Below are positions 27,201 through 36,035 of a stretch of 53,941 nucleotides of DNA, one piece after another. Within the stretch, counting starts at the first letter, position 1. Each line of letters opens with the position of its first letter. The notes beneath the pieces were generated by a model. It was not told the DNA's origin. It was given only the letters and a program-made list of their open reading frames with translations, and searched no databases. The position numbers were made by a program, and so were the translations under genes. The stretch comes from Peptostreptococcus stomatis DSM 17678 (GTDB lineage: Bacteria > Bacillota > Clostridia > Peptostreptococcales > Peptostreptococcaceae). The stretch spans positions 1 to 53,941 of the forward strand of contig NZ_ADGQ01000072.1 of the NCBI RefSeq assembly GCF_000147675.1, in the 5' to 3' direction.

Positions 27201-29849
27201 ATCAAAAGTCGTCTTTTTTAGTTCATGAATTTTTTTCTTTAAATCATTTAGTTGATTACGCACATTTTCTTTGTTTGTTTCTTTTTCTATTTCTTTATTA
27301 ACAGCCTCTGCTTCCCTTTTCAATTTTTCTAATGAATTTTTTTCATAAATCAAGCTGCTATCTTTGCTAGAAAGGAAGGCAATCATTTCAGAATACTCTT
27401 TTTTCAAGTCTTCTAAATTTTTATCATCCTCTATTTGTGCTATAACAAACATACCTTTATTATTATTTATATCTAGTATTAGTTTGCTTTCTTCTTTTGA
27501 AATATATCTAACACCATTGGCATTACCAATTTTTATCTTTGTAAGTTCTCCGTCCTCACTTACCCTATACATGGCTATTTTTCCACTCTTAAGCTGAATA
27601 GGATACAGGTCTCTTCCTTCATTTAAATTCACTGATATATTTAATACATAGTTTCCTTTTCCATCATTAAATGCATCAGTTTTCCAATCCCCTTTCATTT
27701 TAGCTAAGCTTCCATTTGAATCAAGTAGTTTGTAGTCCAAAAGGGTAAAATTATGTAGCTTATCTTCGTTTATTTTTTTCTTTACTTTTTCATAAACTGG
27801 ACCAGAATTAACCTCATCGAGCATAATTTCTGTATCATAATATATACAATTTTTAAAATGTTCAAATATATCGTATACTCCTATAGTAGCTTCATGATAT
27901 TTTCCATTAAAAAACACTTTTTTCTGTAGAAAGTTACTCGTATTTAGTTGCTCATGTTTAACATTGAGTACAAGTGTATCTGATGGCTCGAATCCATCCG
28001 AAAAAGCCTTTACTTTTATTGTTGTGTTCTTTCCATAAAAAAGACTATCTGGCATCTTTCCTAATGGACCAAATTCATCAGGGTCCATACCTTTCATGGA
28101 AGCAGATGTATCTAATGCCACACGTCCCTCATTAATTGAAACTTCTCTTGCTGACTCGGATTCCATAGTAGGTTCACTTCCATCTAAAGTAAACTTATAA
28201 TCTATCCTCTTATCCATATAGTCATTTTCTGTTTTAAAGTTAAAGGAAGCTGGATATCCTATTTTATTAGCATATTCTTTATTATCATTGAAGTCTACAC
28301 CATATGACTCCTTTGCCTTTATTTTTAACTTTTTAGTACTTGTATTATTTTTATATAAATCTGAATATGCCTTTATCAATTCATCTTTATCCTTATATAT
28401 TCCTAATGGCCATGTATATTTACTTTCGTCAAGTTTATTCAATACAGCCTTATATTCTTCGTATTCTTTTAATTTAACTTCTTTTAACTTTTCTTTCTTT
28501 ATTTTAACAATACCATCACTAGTTTCTATATTATATGTATCTTGAATAGAAGGTTTTTTAATCTCTTTTTCATATATTTCCTTTAATATTGATTCAATCT
28601 TATTAGCTTTTTCTTTTTTGTCTGCAATCTTGCTAATTTCTTCTTTTTTAGCATCCAAATTTAGGTCTGAGGCATAGGCACTAGTATCAATTTGTTCAAA
28701 GACTACCCTTATTACCTCTGAACAAACATCAGAAAAACTCTCTTCTACACTATCTTCGTCATCTGGATCTTCTGCAAATATATTTCCTTCTTGTTCTTTT
28801 GTAGGTATTTTTATTCTTTCTCCATCTTTTAATAGGATCCCCTTGTATGTTCCTTTCTCTGATAGTGAAATCGCTTTCAGATATTTAATTCCATTAACAT
28901 ACATTCCTCCCAATGGACCATTTAGTGCATCTTGGGCATCTTCCTTGCTAGTATCATCACTTATCAACATTATATGGTCGGAATATTTTTCCCAATTTAT
29001 TTTTCCTATATTGTTATTCCTAAATTCCATATAGGAGGCTTGGTCGTTGGGTATGTCAAGTCTTTGTCCGTCAACTAACAAGGTATTAGGCTTAACCTGA
29101 GATATGTTATTATCATTGTCCTCTATATTTTTATGAAGTAATGAAAATATTTGATTTATCTTAACTGAATCAAGGTTACCTATTTGACTCCTTAAATCCT
29201 CCATATCTATTATATATTCTGATAGCAACGTTTCTTTATTACCAACATATGTTGCAGAATATAGAGTCGGTTCACTTTTTATATAAATATGATTTTCTAA
29301 GTTATCTAGTTCAATGTTGATATTTTTAACTTCATACTTAAACTGTCCGACCTCCTTGTTAAATTCGGTATTTCCCTCCAATTCTAATATATTCTTAGGA
29401 TATAGTTTCCCTTCAATTTCATCCAGTAGAATGTAATTATTATTTTTTATAACAATTGGTTTTCTTGATCTAAAATTTTGTTCTATCCTACTTGTAACGA
29501 CCGGTATCTTTATATTATATTTTCCTGATCTATACACCAATTTCCCTTCAAGTGAAAACTCACCCTCTAGACTATTAGGTCCTGACCCCGGACTTCCAGG
29601 ATTATGTTTCCTTATTTCAGCAACATCATAAGGCATCTTTTTATTATGAATAAAACTATCCCCATGATTTTTCAAATATAGTTTAACGGTATACTCTTTA
29701 TTTTCTTCTAATGTAATACTTGGTGTCTTGCCTGAATTATTATCAGCAAATGATACATCTTTTAGATAGACAAAATTAGATAAAACCATTGAAAACATCA
29801 AGACTAGTGTGATAATTCTTTTATTAATTTTTTTAACACTATTTTTCAC
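24291..29849 (-). CDS. Large NEAT-domain surface protein with three CWB2 anchors
   Basis: An 1852-residue secreted protein. Signal peptide at 1-36. A poorly recognisable N-terminal half follows, including a chitobiase-like Ig module at about 543-630 (YKFTLDGSEPT). A helical, probably coiled-coil stretch is at 810-950. Three NEAT domains lie at roughly 958-1110, 1130-1290 and 1403-1545, each opening with VP-L-H and SMGNAA- or SMG-type motifs, separated by a proline-rich and a helical linker. Three CWB2 repeats fill 1560-1852 (ISGRDRYET, ISGSNRYET, IAGADRFDT), the non-covalent wall anchor of Clostridioides-type S-layer proteins. NEAT domains usually bind haem, so haem capture is likely, but the classical YxxxY haem motif is not obvious: each domain has V-D-x-M-x-x-I in the region where I would look for it. 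The start follows an AGGGGGGAAGG site. Confidence 0.85.
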   Translation of the reverse strand: MKNSVKKINKRIITLVLMFSMVLSNFVYLKDVSFADNNSGKTPSITLEENKEYTVKLYLKNHGDSFIHNKKMPYDVAEIRKHNPGSPGSGPNSLEGEFSLEGKLVYRSGKYNIKIPVVTSRIEQNFRSRKPIVIKNNNYILLDEIEGKLYPKNILELEGNTEFNKEVGQFKYEVKNINIELDNLENHIYIKSEPTLYSATYVGNKETLLSEYIIDMEDLRSQIGNLDSVKINQIFSLLHKNIEDNDNNISQVKPNTLLVDGQRLDIPNDQASYMEFRNNNIGKINWEKYSDHIMLISDDTSKEDAQDALNGPLGGMYVNGIKYLKAISLSEKGTYKGILLKDGERIKIPTKEQEGNIFAEDPDDEDSVEESFSDVCSEVIRVVFEQIDTSAYASDLNLDAKKEEISKIADKKEKANKIESILKEIYEKEIKKPSIQDTYNIETSDGIVKIKKEKLKEVKLKEYEEYKAVLNKLDESKYTWPLGIYKDKDELIKAYSDLYKNNTSTKKLKIKAKESYGVDFNDNKEYANKIGYPASFNFKTENDYMDKRIDYKFTLDGSEPTMESESAREVSINEGRVALDTSASMKGMDPDEFGPLGKMPDSLFYGKNTTIKVKAFSDGFEPSDTLVLNVKHEQLNTSNFLQKKVFFNGKYHEATIGVYDIFEHFKNCIYYDTEIMLDEVNSGPVYEKVKKKINEDKLHNFTLLDYKLLDSNGSLAKMKGDWKTDAFNDGKGNYVLNISVNLNEGRDLYPIQLKSGKIAMYRVSEDGELTKIKIGNANGVRYISKEESKLILDINNNKGMFVIAQIEDDKNLEDLKKEYSEMIAFLSSKDSSLIYEKNSLEKLKREAEAVNKEIEKETNKENVRNQLNDLKKKIHELKKTTFDSYKLELLEELTNAKSPVTRVLKTTDSIKALDLAIKDAESKLDASDEEKKVAIKKLKAAVNDLKMIATDFAKQPENLADGEYEVPIQLRHFNRNNDTSMGNAAIEGLAILKVASGKQSLIFDLKGVTIGSDTGRVIKLQYFEPKSKVNRESDLGEPKNPNIIKKEKIKGFDGKEREYIQKVELPIDSDKSNPMRYIGISVDVMNGIFEGNPEKDAFQYAPVVIDYRQLKPVNGTQPNPQPDPNPQPQPNKWNVPVQLKHGYEDKNSMGSAALLPTATIEKKSNGKYEYTIKFKGIHANFGSKEFYGHLYGLKIYKDGFDSEKTEIQASKTLKDKDIVGQERDFPAEYKFTLDKLSDLVKIQVAVDAMDAIMNGGQAPYDIAGAKWKGAQNARLILDISSIPKEPNPSNPTPDLPKPDESIENAKAQLKKDLEIAKHLVNSGIAKGNSKGILERAIKKVEGVLGKSNPTYLELVSASQVLNFAILSIKDDANPNDNIKTDEKIDKGKLDGGIVDKNDDKDTKIYSVPAKLWHAYENKESMGNPAMEKDIIVKVSKNKFEYYVSFKGLSFANKYGHLWDLSVYDTGLNGSLRPAIIDKEYRDTDLEGKQRTFPKRYKFIRNGKEDKIYVKVAVDAMDAISSNQASTYDKISKGAGSQNAILVFDWSKAKEYTDNNANDENKSRISGRDRYETSALISRQYFKNADTVVLASGINSADALVSASFAKINKAPILLSSKADIPSSVENEISRLKAKNIVIVGGNSSISPAVEKKLKDAGYKVSRISGSNRYETASILAQRVRDLGGSNKAILINGEKSADALTVSSLATKSDIPVLLVNSRKIDSSVKSKLDSWNVNELLIVGGSGSIPNSIVNNIRANKKRRIAGADRFDTAIEIAKESYSNPKTVMLSNGYNAIDALSAGAVTEKAQAPILLVRKDSIPSKVRSMVDNNSSKAVLLGGVNTISSWVESSLNK

Positions 29850-29942
29850 ATACCTTCCCCCCTATTTAAGAATTAAAGTATTAAAGTATAGCTACAAATT
29901 TTCTTTCATACATTATTCTTTACAACTATTTTTAATATATGA

Positions 29943-30395
29943 TTATTTTTTAGTAAACTTCATAAAGCAATTTACATTTTTATGAATAAATCCCATTAAT
30001 TCCATCTTTGCAGACACATTCTTAGCTGTAACAACTCCATTTGATTCAGTTAAATTAATATCATCAAAAACAAACAATGGTGCACTAGTAGAATTTTTTC
30101 CATCTATAGTCATTTCTTTTATTTCTCCACTTACACCCAAATATTTCATTTTTTGAGTTTTAATCTGAAGCCTATATTTACCACTTTCTTTCTTAGTTAT
30201 TATAGCCTCTACAAATGCTTTATCAACTTTACCCTTCATTGGCTGAGATGTCATATTATGATCATGATAAACATTTATAGTATATGCTCCATCACCTGGG
30301 TAAGAATTTCCCTCTGCATATACATTACCTAGAAATGCAAATCCCATTCCTGCAAAAATTAACAGGGCCATCAAACTATTAATTATTTTTTTCAT
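29943..30395 (-). CDS. Small secreted NEAT-like protein
   Basis: A 150-residue protein with a signal peptide (residues 1-28, ending near VYAEG). The mature part resembles a single NEAT module: DGAYTINVYHDHNMTSQPMKG aligns in pattern with the start of the NEAT domains in the next gene, then a repeated beta pattern (KYRLQIKTQKMKYLGVSGEIKEM) and a final strand with one cysteine (NVNCFMKF). It has no wall anchor, so it would be released or held by a partner. It lies 93 bases upstream of the giant surface protein gene on the same strand and may hand ligand to it. I see no clear Fur box. Domain assignment is by eye and moderate. Confidence 0.6.
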   Translation of the reverse strand: MKKIINSLMALLIFAGMGFAFLGNVYAEGNSYPGDGAYTINVYHDHNMTSQPMKGKVDKAFVEAIITKKESGKYRLQIKTQKMKYLGVSGEIKEMTIDGKNSTSAPLFVFDDINLTESNGVVTAKNVSAKMELMGFIHKNVNCFMKFTKK

Positions 30396-30703
30396 GACGA
30401 AACTCCTTTCCTTATCATATATTTGTAACCATGCTTATAAGCCCAATTAAATGATATCATATTTTAACTAGAAATAACATTCATTATTTTTAGTTTTTTT
30501 GGTGAATTTTACTAAATATAGCTAAATACCTAAAAAAATTCTTACTGTTTTTCTGCAAATATATTTTTTCACTTGAAAAATAAAAAGCGTAGAAGTTTTA
30601 CTCCTACGCTCTAAAAAACAATATTACTTATATACCACTCATTTAGACCATCCACATAGCTGCAATTAACAATCTTCTATACATGGATACATGACCTAAT
30701 TAG
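30396..30703. other. Intergenic region between the NEAT genes and argH
   Basis: 308 AT-rich bases. They hold the promoter side of the NEAT genes and the argH terminator at 30586-30610. I see no further gene. Confidence 0.5.
30586..30610 (-). terminator. Terminator of the arginine unit
   Basis: AGCGTAG and CTACGCT with inner pairs form the stem, with TTTTTATTTTT following on the minus strand. Confidence 0.85.
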
Positions 30704-32077
30704 CTAAACATTCCATCCCCTAACAAATTCAATATGATTGACTACCTGGTCCCTGCTAGGGCCTCCTAGGGATTGCCTACTTTCCACACAGGCTTCAATA
30801 GCAATATTATCAAATATATCTTCCCCTATAAGGTCACAGTAGGCCTTGTAGTCATCAAGGCTGATATCTTCCAGACCAATGCCCTTTTCTATGCAATCAA
30901 AGACTATTTCACCTACTAGCCTGTGGGAGTCCCTAAATGTCAACCCCTTTTTAACCAGGTAGTCTGCCAGGTCTGTAGCATTTAGGAAGCCTTGTCTAGT
31001 TGCCCTTAACATATTATCCTTCTTTACCTTAAGGGTTTTCATCATTGGCTTGGCAACCATCAGGGCCTTGGTCCATGTCTCTACACCATCAAAAAGTGCT
31101 TCCTTGTCTTCCTGCATATCCTTGTTATAGGCCAGTGGTAGGGCCTTCATCATAGACAATACAGTCAAGAGGTCTCCATAGACCCTGCCGGTTTTTCCCC
31201 TTATCAGTTCGCAGGCATCTGGATTTTTCTTTTGTGGCATCATGGAACTTCCTGTGCTGTAGGCATCATCCATCTCTACGAAGGCAAATTCCTGGCTAGA
31301 CCAGATAATCAGCTCCTCACATAGCCTGCTCAAGTGCATCATTCCCACCGAACAAGCTCCAAGTAAGTCTATTACAAAGTCCCTATCACTTACTCCGTCC
31401 AGGGAATTCATACTTGGCATTTCAAAGCCCAAGTCTTTTGCTGTCATATGCCTGTCTATAGGAAAACTCGTTCCTGCCAGGGCCCCACTACCGAGTGGCA
31501 TGGTATTGTGGATAGATTTCCATGATTCTAGCCTAAGTAGGTCCCTCCTGGCCATTTCTACATGGGCCATAAGAAAATGGGCCAGTGATATGGGCTGGGC
31601 CCTTTGAAGGTGGGTATAGCCAGGCATTATTGTATCAATATTTTCCTCTGCCATATTTACCAGAATATCAATCCATTCCTTCAATAGGCCTGATAGTTTG
31701 TCTACAGACTGCCTGGCATATAGCTTTAAATCAAGGGCTACCTGGTCATTTCTGCTTCTTGCTGTATGTATTTTCTTGCCTACTTGACCTATTTTTTCTA
31801 TCAGAAGGGCTTCTATATTCATGTGGATATCTTCATGCTTGCTGGTAAACTCCACCAGACCCTGGTCAATATCAGCTTCTATAGCCTCTAGACCACCAAT
31901 TATTAGGCCGGCTTCTTCCCTGCTTATTATTCCAGTTTCAGCCAGCATTTTTACATGGGCCTTACTTCCCTCTATATCATAGTGGTAAAGCTTCCAGTCA
32001 AAGCCAATAGAAGAATTAAAGTCTTCCATAATGTTGCTGGTCTCAGATTGGAACCTTCCACCCCATAATTTTTTCAT
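30704..32077 (-). CDS. argH: Argininosuccinate lyase
   Basis: ArgH splits argininosuccinate into arginine and fumarate, the last step of arginine synthesis. The protein has 457 residues, normal length. It begins MKKLWGGRFQSETSN and contains the fumarase/aspartase superfamily signature GSSMMPQKKNPD near residue 275, plus the conserved TARSRNDQVA and GYTHLQRAQP motifs. The start is set by the GAGGAGG site; an upstream in-frame TTG is not needed. It is the last gene of the T-box-led unit after argG (99-base gap). Confidence 0.97.
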   Translation of the reverse strand: MKKLWGGRFQSETSNIMEDFNSSIGFDWKLYHYDIEGSKAHVKMLAETGIISREEAGLIIGGLEAIEADIDQGLVEFTSKHEDIHMNIEALLIEKIGQVGKKIHTARSRNDQVALDLKLYARQSVDKLSGLLKEWIDILVNMAEENIDTIMPGYTHLQRAQPISLAHFLMAHVEMARRDLLRLESWKSIHNTMPLGSGALAGTSFPIDRHMTAKDLGFEMPSMNSLDGVSDRDFVIDLLGACSVGMMHLSRLCEELIIWSSQEFAFVEMDDAYSTGSSMMPQKKNPDACELIRGKTGRVYGDLLTVLSMMKALPLAYNKDMQEDKEALFDGVETWTKALMVAKPMMKTLKVKKDNMLRATRQGFLNATDLADYLVKKGLTFRDSHRLVGEIVFDCIEKGIGLEDISLDDYKAYCDLIGEDIFDNIAIEACVESRQSLGGPSRDQVVNHIEFVRGWNV

Positions 32078-32176
32078 CTTAACCTCCTCAGTCAACCTGT
32101 CCTTATTTTTCTAACTTATATCCCCTACATATGTATTTTGCCTAATTCTTTTTACCTATTTTTTTGCTTCCATAAC

Positions 32177-33451
32177 CTATATTTCCAGGCCACTCTTTGC
32201 CCTCATCCTGGCATTGGTCTTTAGTGGTAGGGAGAATAGGTGTATAAAGCCTTCTGCATCCTTTTGATCATATACATCATCTTCACCAAAAGTTGCTATT
32301 TCTTCACTGTATAGTGAATATGGTGATTTTATTCCAGCTGGTATGCAGTTGCCCTTGTATAGCTTCATTTTTATCTGACCCGTACAAGTCTCCTGTGTTG
32401 AGTCTATAAAGGCATCCAGGGCCTGCTTAAGCGGTGTATACCATAGGCCATCATAAAGTAGCTGGGCATATTTAATAGCAATATGAGACTTAAAAGATGC
32501 TGTATCCCTGTCCAGAGTCAAGCTTTCCAAAAGTTGGTGGGCTTCCATTAGTAGGGTTCCTCCTGGAGTTTCATATATACCCCTGGACTTCATGCCTACA
32601 AGCCTATTTTCTACCATGTCTAGTATACCTATACCATGCTTGGCCCCAATTTCATTGGCCTTTTCAAGTAGGGCTAGTGGCTCATCAAACTTTTGTCCAT
32701 TTATGGCTACTGGCTGGCCCTTTTCAAAGTCTATAACTACATATTCTGCCTGGTCCGGTGCCTCTTCTGGCCTTGTACATATTAGGCACAAGTCATCAAT
32801 TGGTTCTTTTTCAGGGTTTTCCAGGTCTCCACCCTCATGGCTAAGGTGAAGGACATTCCTGTCCATGCTGTAGGGCCTCTTCTTGGTAACCGGAACCTCT
32901 ATGCCGTGGTCTTTTGCATAGTCTATGGCATCTTCACGGGACTTGATATCCCATTCACGCCATGGGGCTATTATTTTTGTATCCGGGCTAAGGGCTGCTA
33001 TTGATACCTCAAACCTAACCTGATCATTACCCTTGCCTGTGGCTCCATGGCATATGTACTGGGCGCCTTCTTTTTTAGCTACATCAACCAAGGCCTTGGC
33101 TATTAGGGGTCTGGCAACTGATGTTCCTAGTAGGTACTTGCCTTCATACTTAGATCCTGCCTTTATGACCGGCCAAACGAAGTCTTTGACGAATTCTTTT
33201 TTCAGGTCTACTATATAGCACTTGCCGGCCCCACTCTTTAGGGCTTTTTCATATACTATATCCAACTCATCACCCTGGCCTACATCACCACAAACTGCTA
33301 TTACCTGGCAGTTTTGGTAGTTTTCTTTTAGCCATGGTATGATTACTGATGTGTCCAGGCCTCCTGAATAGGCCAAGACCACCTTTGTAATTTCTCCACC
33401 ATTTATTATTTCCTTATCCTTTGCTATTGCTCCATTATCTATATTTTTCAT
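32177..33451 (-). CDS. argG: Argininosuccinate synthase
   Basis: ArgG joins citrulline and aspartate with ATP. The protein has 424 residues. The P-loop [10 protein letters not shown] is at about 27-36, and [10 protein letters not shown] and [18 protein letters not shown] are family motifs. The first 22 residues ([22 protein letters not shown]) are an extra N-terminal segment compared with most ArgG proteins, which start close to the P-loop strand; the GGGGTGGAG site supports this long start. The gene lies 19 bases after the binding-protein gene and before argH. No other arginine-synthesis gene is here, so citrulline probably comes from the medium or another locus. Confidence 0.97.
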   Translation of the reverse strand: MKNIDNGAIAKDKEIINGGEITKVVLAYSGGLDTSVIIPWLKENYQNCQVIAVCGDVGQGDELDIVYEKALKSGAGKCYIVDLKKEFVKDFVWPVIKAGSKYEGKYLLGTSVARPLIAKALVDVAKKEGAQYICHGATGKGNDQVRFEVSIAALSPDTKIIAPWREWDIKSREDAIDYAKDHGIEVPVTKKRPYSMDRNVLHLSHEGGDLENPEKEPIDDLCLICTRPEEAPDQAEYVVIDFEKGQPVAINGQKFDEPLALLEKANEIGAKHGIGILDMVENRLVGMKSRGIYETPGGTLLMEAHQLLESLTLDRDTASFKSHIAIKYAQLLYDGLWYTPLKQALDAFIDSTQETCTGQIKMKLYKGNCIPAGIKSPYSLYSEEIATFGEDDVYDQKDAEGFIHLFSLPLKTNARMRAKSGLEI

Positions 33452-33470
33452 GTCTTTTCTCCACCCCTTC

Positions 33471-34301
33471 TTATTGCTTGCTCGCTAAATCTATATTCTT
33501 GTTTAAAATTTCCTCGTATTGTCCACTATCCTTTAATGACTTTATAGTCTTGTTAACTATGTCTAAAAGGGCCTTGTTCTCTCCCTTTTTGATGGCTATG
33601 GCTGCCTCTTCCTTGTTGGCCTGACTTAGGTTAACATCTATCAATTTAATCCCCTCATACTGGTTGGCATTTATCTTGGCAACTACAGTACTGGCTATGA
33701 TTCCGTCTATATTTCCATTTTTCATATCAGCTATTAGGTCTGGTATGGCTGTTAGGGACTTTATCTTTGGAGCCTTCAAGACCTCCTTTGCATATATCTC
33801 CTGGACACTCCCCCTCTGTACTCCTAGAACTATATTTTTTAGGTCATCCTCTTTACTGATATCCTTACTGAAATTGATATTTACTATGATGGAATTTGTT
33901 CCTTCAAAATATACGTCTGAAAAGTCTACAGATTTTTTTCTTTCTTCCGTTGGTGTCATAGATGTAATTACCATGTCTACCTTGGAAGACTGAAGGGCCA
34001 TTATCAGGGCATCAAAGTCCATAGCCTTGATTTCCAGCTTCACACCTATCTCGTCTGCAATTTTCTTGGCTAGATCTATATCAGCACCTACTACCTGGCT
34101 TTTACCAGACTTATCTACAACAAATTCAAATGGTGGATAGCCCGGTGCAGTTCCGACTACCAGCTTACCATTGGCCTTTATCTTGGCTAAATCATCAGTC
34201 TTGTCCTTATTATTTCCATCAGAATTTTTTAAGGCTGTACACCCCGCTACTAGTACTAATGTCAGGGCTAATAATATTAACTTGCTTATATTTTTTTTCA
34301 T
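33471..34301 (-). CDS. Amino-acid ABC transporter substrate-binding lipoprotein
   Basis: A 276-residue SBP_bac_3-type binding protein. The signal peptide ends in the lipobox VAGC, with lipid-carrying Cys21. The mature part carries [56 protein letters not shown] and VGAD/DVDMVI-like core motifs of polar-amino-acid binders. No permease or ATPase gene follows; argG comes 19 bases later. Because it shares the T-box leader with argGH, arginine, citrulline or ornithine is the likely ligand (inference). The start with an AAGGAG site eight bases upstream is preferred over a GTG three codons earlier. Confidence 0.88.
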   Translation of the reverse strand: MKKNISKLILLALTLVLVAGCTALKNSDGNNKDKTDDLAKIKANGKLVVGTAPGYPPFEFVVDKSGKSQVVGADIDLAKKIADEIGVKLEIKAMDFDALIMALQSSKVDMVITSMTPTEERKKSVDFSDVYFEGTNSIIVNINFSKDISKEDDLKNIVLGVQRGSVQEIYAKEVLKAPKIKSLTAIPDLIADMKNGNIDGIIASTVVAKINANQYEGIKLIDVNLSQANKEEAAIAIKKGENKALLDIVNKTIKSLKDSGQYEEILNKNIDLASKQ

Positions 34302-34317
34302 AATACTCACTCCTTAA

Positions 34318-34481
34318 ACAAACAAAAAAGCCTCTTGGGCATAATGCCCAAGAGACGAAAACTTCCGCGTTACCACTCTTGTTGATAGGATATCCATCTA
34401 ATAGATACTTAGTGAAAGCCATCATATCTAAATAGGGTTTCTGCAAAAATTTTATCTGCTATCCGGAATCACAAATAAAAA
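34318..34481 (-). promoter_or_regulatory. Second, shortened T-box module (antiterminator/terminator only)
   Basis: Minus strand: the T-box core AGTGGTAACGCGGAA (34363-34378) is followed by a terminator, CTCTTGGGCAT/ATGCCCAAGAG, with a T-run, then the binding-protein gene. Only about 100 bases precede the core, after the first terminator. The Stem I landmarks (specifier and distal-loop motifs) seen in the upstream module are not repeated. Confidence 0.8.
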
Positions 34482-34740
34482 AGTCTCTTGGACAAAATGT
34501 CCAAGAGACGAAAAACTTCCGCGTTACCACTCCTATTGATAGATATACTATCCTCTCAAACCCTTAAGGCGGGAAACCTGCTACAATACTATTATTTCCT
34601 GTAACAACCTCAAAAGCTCTCTTCACTTCAAACTTCAATATCGGACTCACACCATACTCCGACTCGCTGAAAATTCATCTGAGTTACTCTCTTTATCATC
34701 GGCTCTATTTAGTTGAGTATTATTATATTGCTTCTTGTTA
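34482..34740 (-). promoter_or_regulatory. T-box leader of the arginine unit (complete module)
   Basis: A tRNA-sensing leader on the minus strand. Stem I carries the distal motif GGTGTGAGTCCGAT. The T-box core GGAGTGGTAACGCGGAA is at 34517-34533, and the terminator, a perfect 12-base stem GTCTCTTGGACA/TGTCCAAGAGAC (34483-34509), has a U-rich tail. An AGA codon (Arg) lies at a plausible specifier position in GTGAAGAGAGC (about 34616-34626), but GAG is also possible, so arginine specificity rests partly on argGH downstream. Confidence 0.92.
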
Positions 34741-34776
34741 AACTTGTCAACACCTTTTTTTATTTTTTATTATATC

Positions 34777-35355
34777 CTACTTTCCTATTGATAAAATTTT
34801 ATAGTTGCCCCATTCGTCTTGTAGCAAGTAAAATGTCATCATATTCTCACCGTCATCATAAGCTAAAACCTTATTTTTATCTTTATAAGCTAACTTAAAG
34901 TATACATCAAGAGCTATAGGATTCTTATATTCCTTTTCCTTGCCGTCTTCACTCTTTATTTTCAGTGGATTTGTAAGCATATTTATGTGTGCTGATGGTT
35001 TTACATACATCATTTTAGTATCTTTTATTCGCGCGTCCAATCCTTCGATATCACTGAAAATCTTATTTTTATCTACCAAATCTGATAATTTGAAATAGCT
35101 ATCCTCAAAATATCCTGAATACTCATCATAGACCTTCTGGCCATTATTCATATCGGAAAATACATATTGGGTCCTTTTCTTATTTGCTAAATTCTTTATA
35201 TAGTGTTCACAAACATCTACAGGATTTTTTTCATATAGGTCACCCTTTTCTTTAACACTAGAGCCTGAAGCTGAACACCCTGATAAAATCAGACACGCAA
35301 AGAGAACAAATATTATTTTTTCTAATAAGGGTTTTTTGACTGAACTCTTAGCCAT
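34777..35355 (-). CDS. Predicted lipoprotein of unknown function
   Basis: A 192-residue protein. A basic start and hydrophobic stretch end in the lipobox LSGC, so Cys27 should be lipidated and the protein held on the outer face of the membrane. The rest is polar and rich in Lys, Asp and Tyr, with a mixed beta pattern (SAHINMLTNPLKIKSED, NPIALDVYFKLAYKD, MMTFYLLQDEWGNYKILSIGK) that looks like a compact NTF2-like or cystatin-like domain. I do not recognise the family. It follows the broken amidase gene by ten bases on the same strand, so the two were probably an operon. The start has an AGGAGG site. Confidence 0.75.
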   Translation of the reverse strand: MAKSSVKKPLLEKIIFVLFACLILSGCSASGSSVKEKGDLYEKNPVDVCEHYIKNLANKKRTQYVFSDMNNGQKVYDEYSGYFEDSYFKLSDLVDKNKIFSDIEGLDARIKDTKMMYVKPSAHINMLTNPLKIKSEDGKEKEYKNPIALDVYFKLAYKDKNKVLAYDDGENMMTFYLLQDEWGNYKILSIGK

Positions 35356-35365
35356 AAGCTTCCTC

Positions 35366-35943
35366 CTAATATAAAGCCGTTAAAGTTACATATGATCTAT
35401 AGTTACCATTTTTACCATATGGGTGAACAGTATTAATCGGTACATCTTTATGATTGGCAGTATGTGAACATATCCTAAAATTAGGACCCGGAGTTGATAC
35501 TATGGTAGTATGGCTAATTCCACCATTTTGATGGATATCTAAAAAGCAAAAATCACCTTTTTTTAAACTAGAACCATACCTTATTACATGTCCCTGTGGA
35601 CCTAAGTTTTCACCATTTCTTATTATATATCCTCTTAGATATTTTGCAGCTACCCATGCATGACCATAGCCTCCTTCTGCCGGTCCATTTTTTGTGTCCC
35701 AAAGTCTCCATGCATTATCCATCATAGCTCCACCACCTTTTGTTGCACCACCTGCATACAGTATTTGTGAACCAAAATTAGCACAATCCCCTCCTTTATC
35801 ATGACCACTAAATGATAAATAAATACTCCTTATTATTGTATGTTTTAGCATATTTCATCATATAATTATACATACTATTTCTATCAATATATCCATTATA
35901 TGAGCGTTCTTTTATTGAAGATAAATTATTGTTTTTTACAACC
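35366..35943 (-). pseudogene. Disrupted amidase-like gene (Amidase_6 type)
   Basis: The frame 35366-35851 has the catalytic region of a putative wall amidase: Cys in GGDCANFGSQIL, His in GYGHAWVAAK, and HTTIVSTPG. Its apparent start is not real. The preceding family segment (SYNGYIDRNSMYNYMMKYAK) is in another frame directly upstream, ending at a TAG. An extra 4-base unit explains this: AAATAAAT at 35817-35824 (plus strand). Removing one AAAT gives the continuous reading EYLSFSGHDKGGDCANF. Further upstream the gene is cut and fused to an IS3-family end at about 35943, losing the signal peptide and start. The product is unlikely to be functional. Confidence 0.8.
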
Positions 35944-36035
35944 TTTTTTTCTTAATTTCAAAAGAATATTTTGCCATGAAAAAACCGACCTCCTAATCGT
36001 TAGATTTTTAGGTCTAACTTTTGGGGGTCGGTACA
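35944..36035 (-). mobile_element. IS3-family element remnant (one end and start of orfA)
   Basis: On the minus strand it begins with the terminal repeat TGTACCGACCCCCAAAAG and continues through the ribosome site and the first eleven orfA codons (MAKYSFEIKKK), then breaks off into the amidase gene. It is identical to the copy at 40129 apart from about one base in the first 87. Confidence 0.88.

Noticed and set aside
30396-30480. Fur box before the NEAT genes
   Set aside because: The short TGATATCA palindrome near 30451 is too brief and lacks the GATAAT repeats expected, so I do not call a site.
30704-34740. Direct reading of the T-box specifier as glutamate (GAG)
   Set aside because: GAG is an alternative reading of the loop, but AGA (Arg) also fits its position and agrees with argG and argH downstream. 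The alternative is kept as a caveat only.
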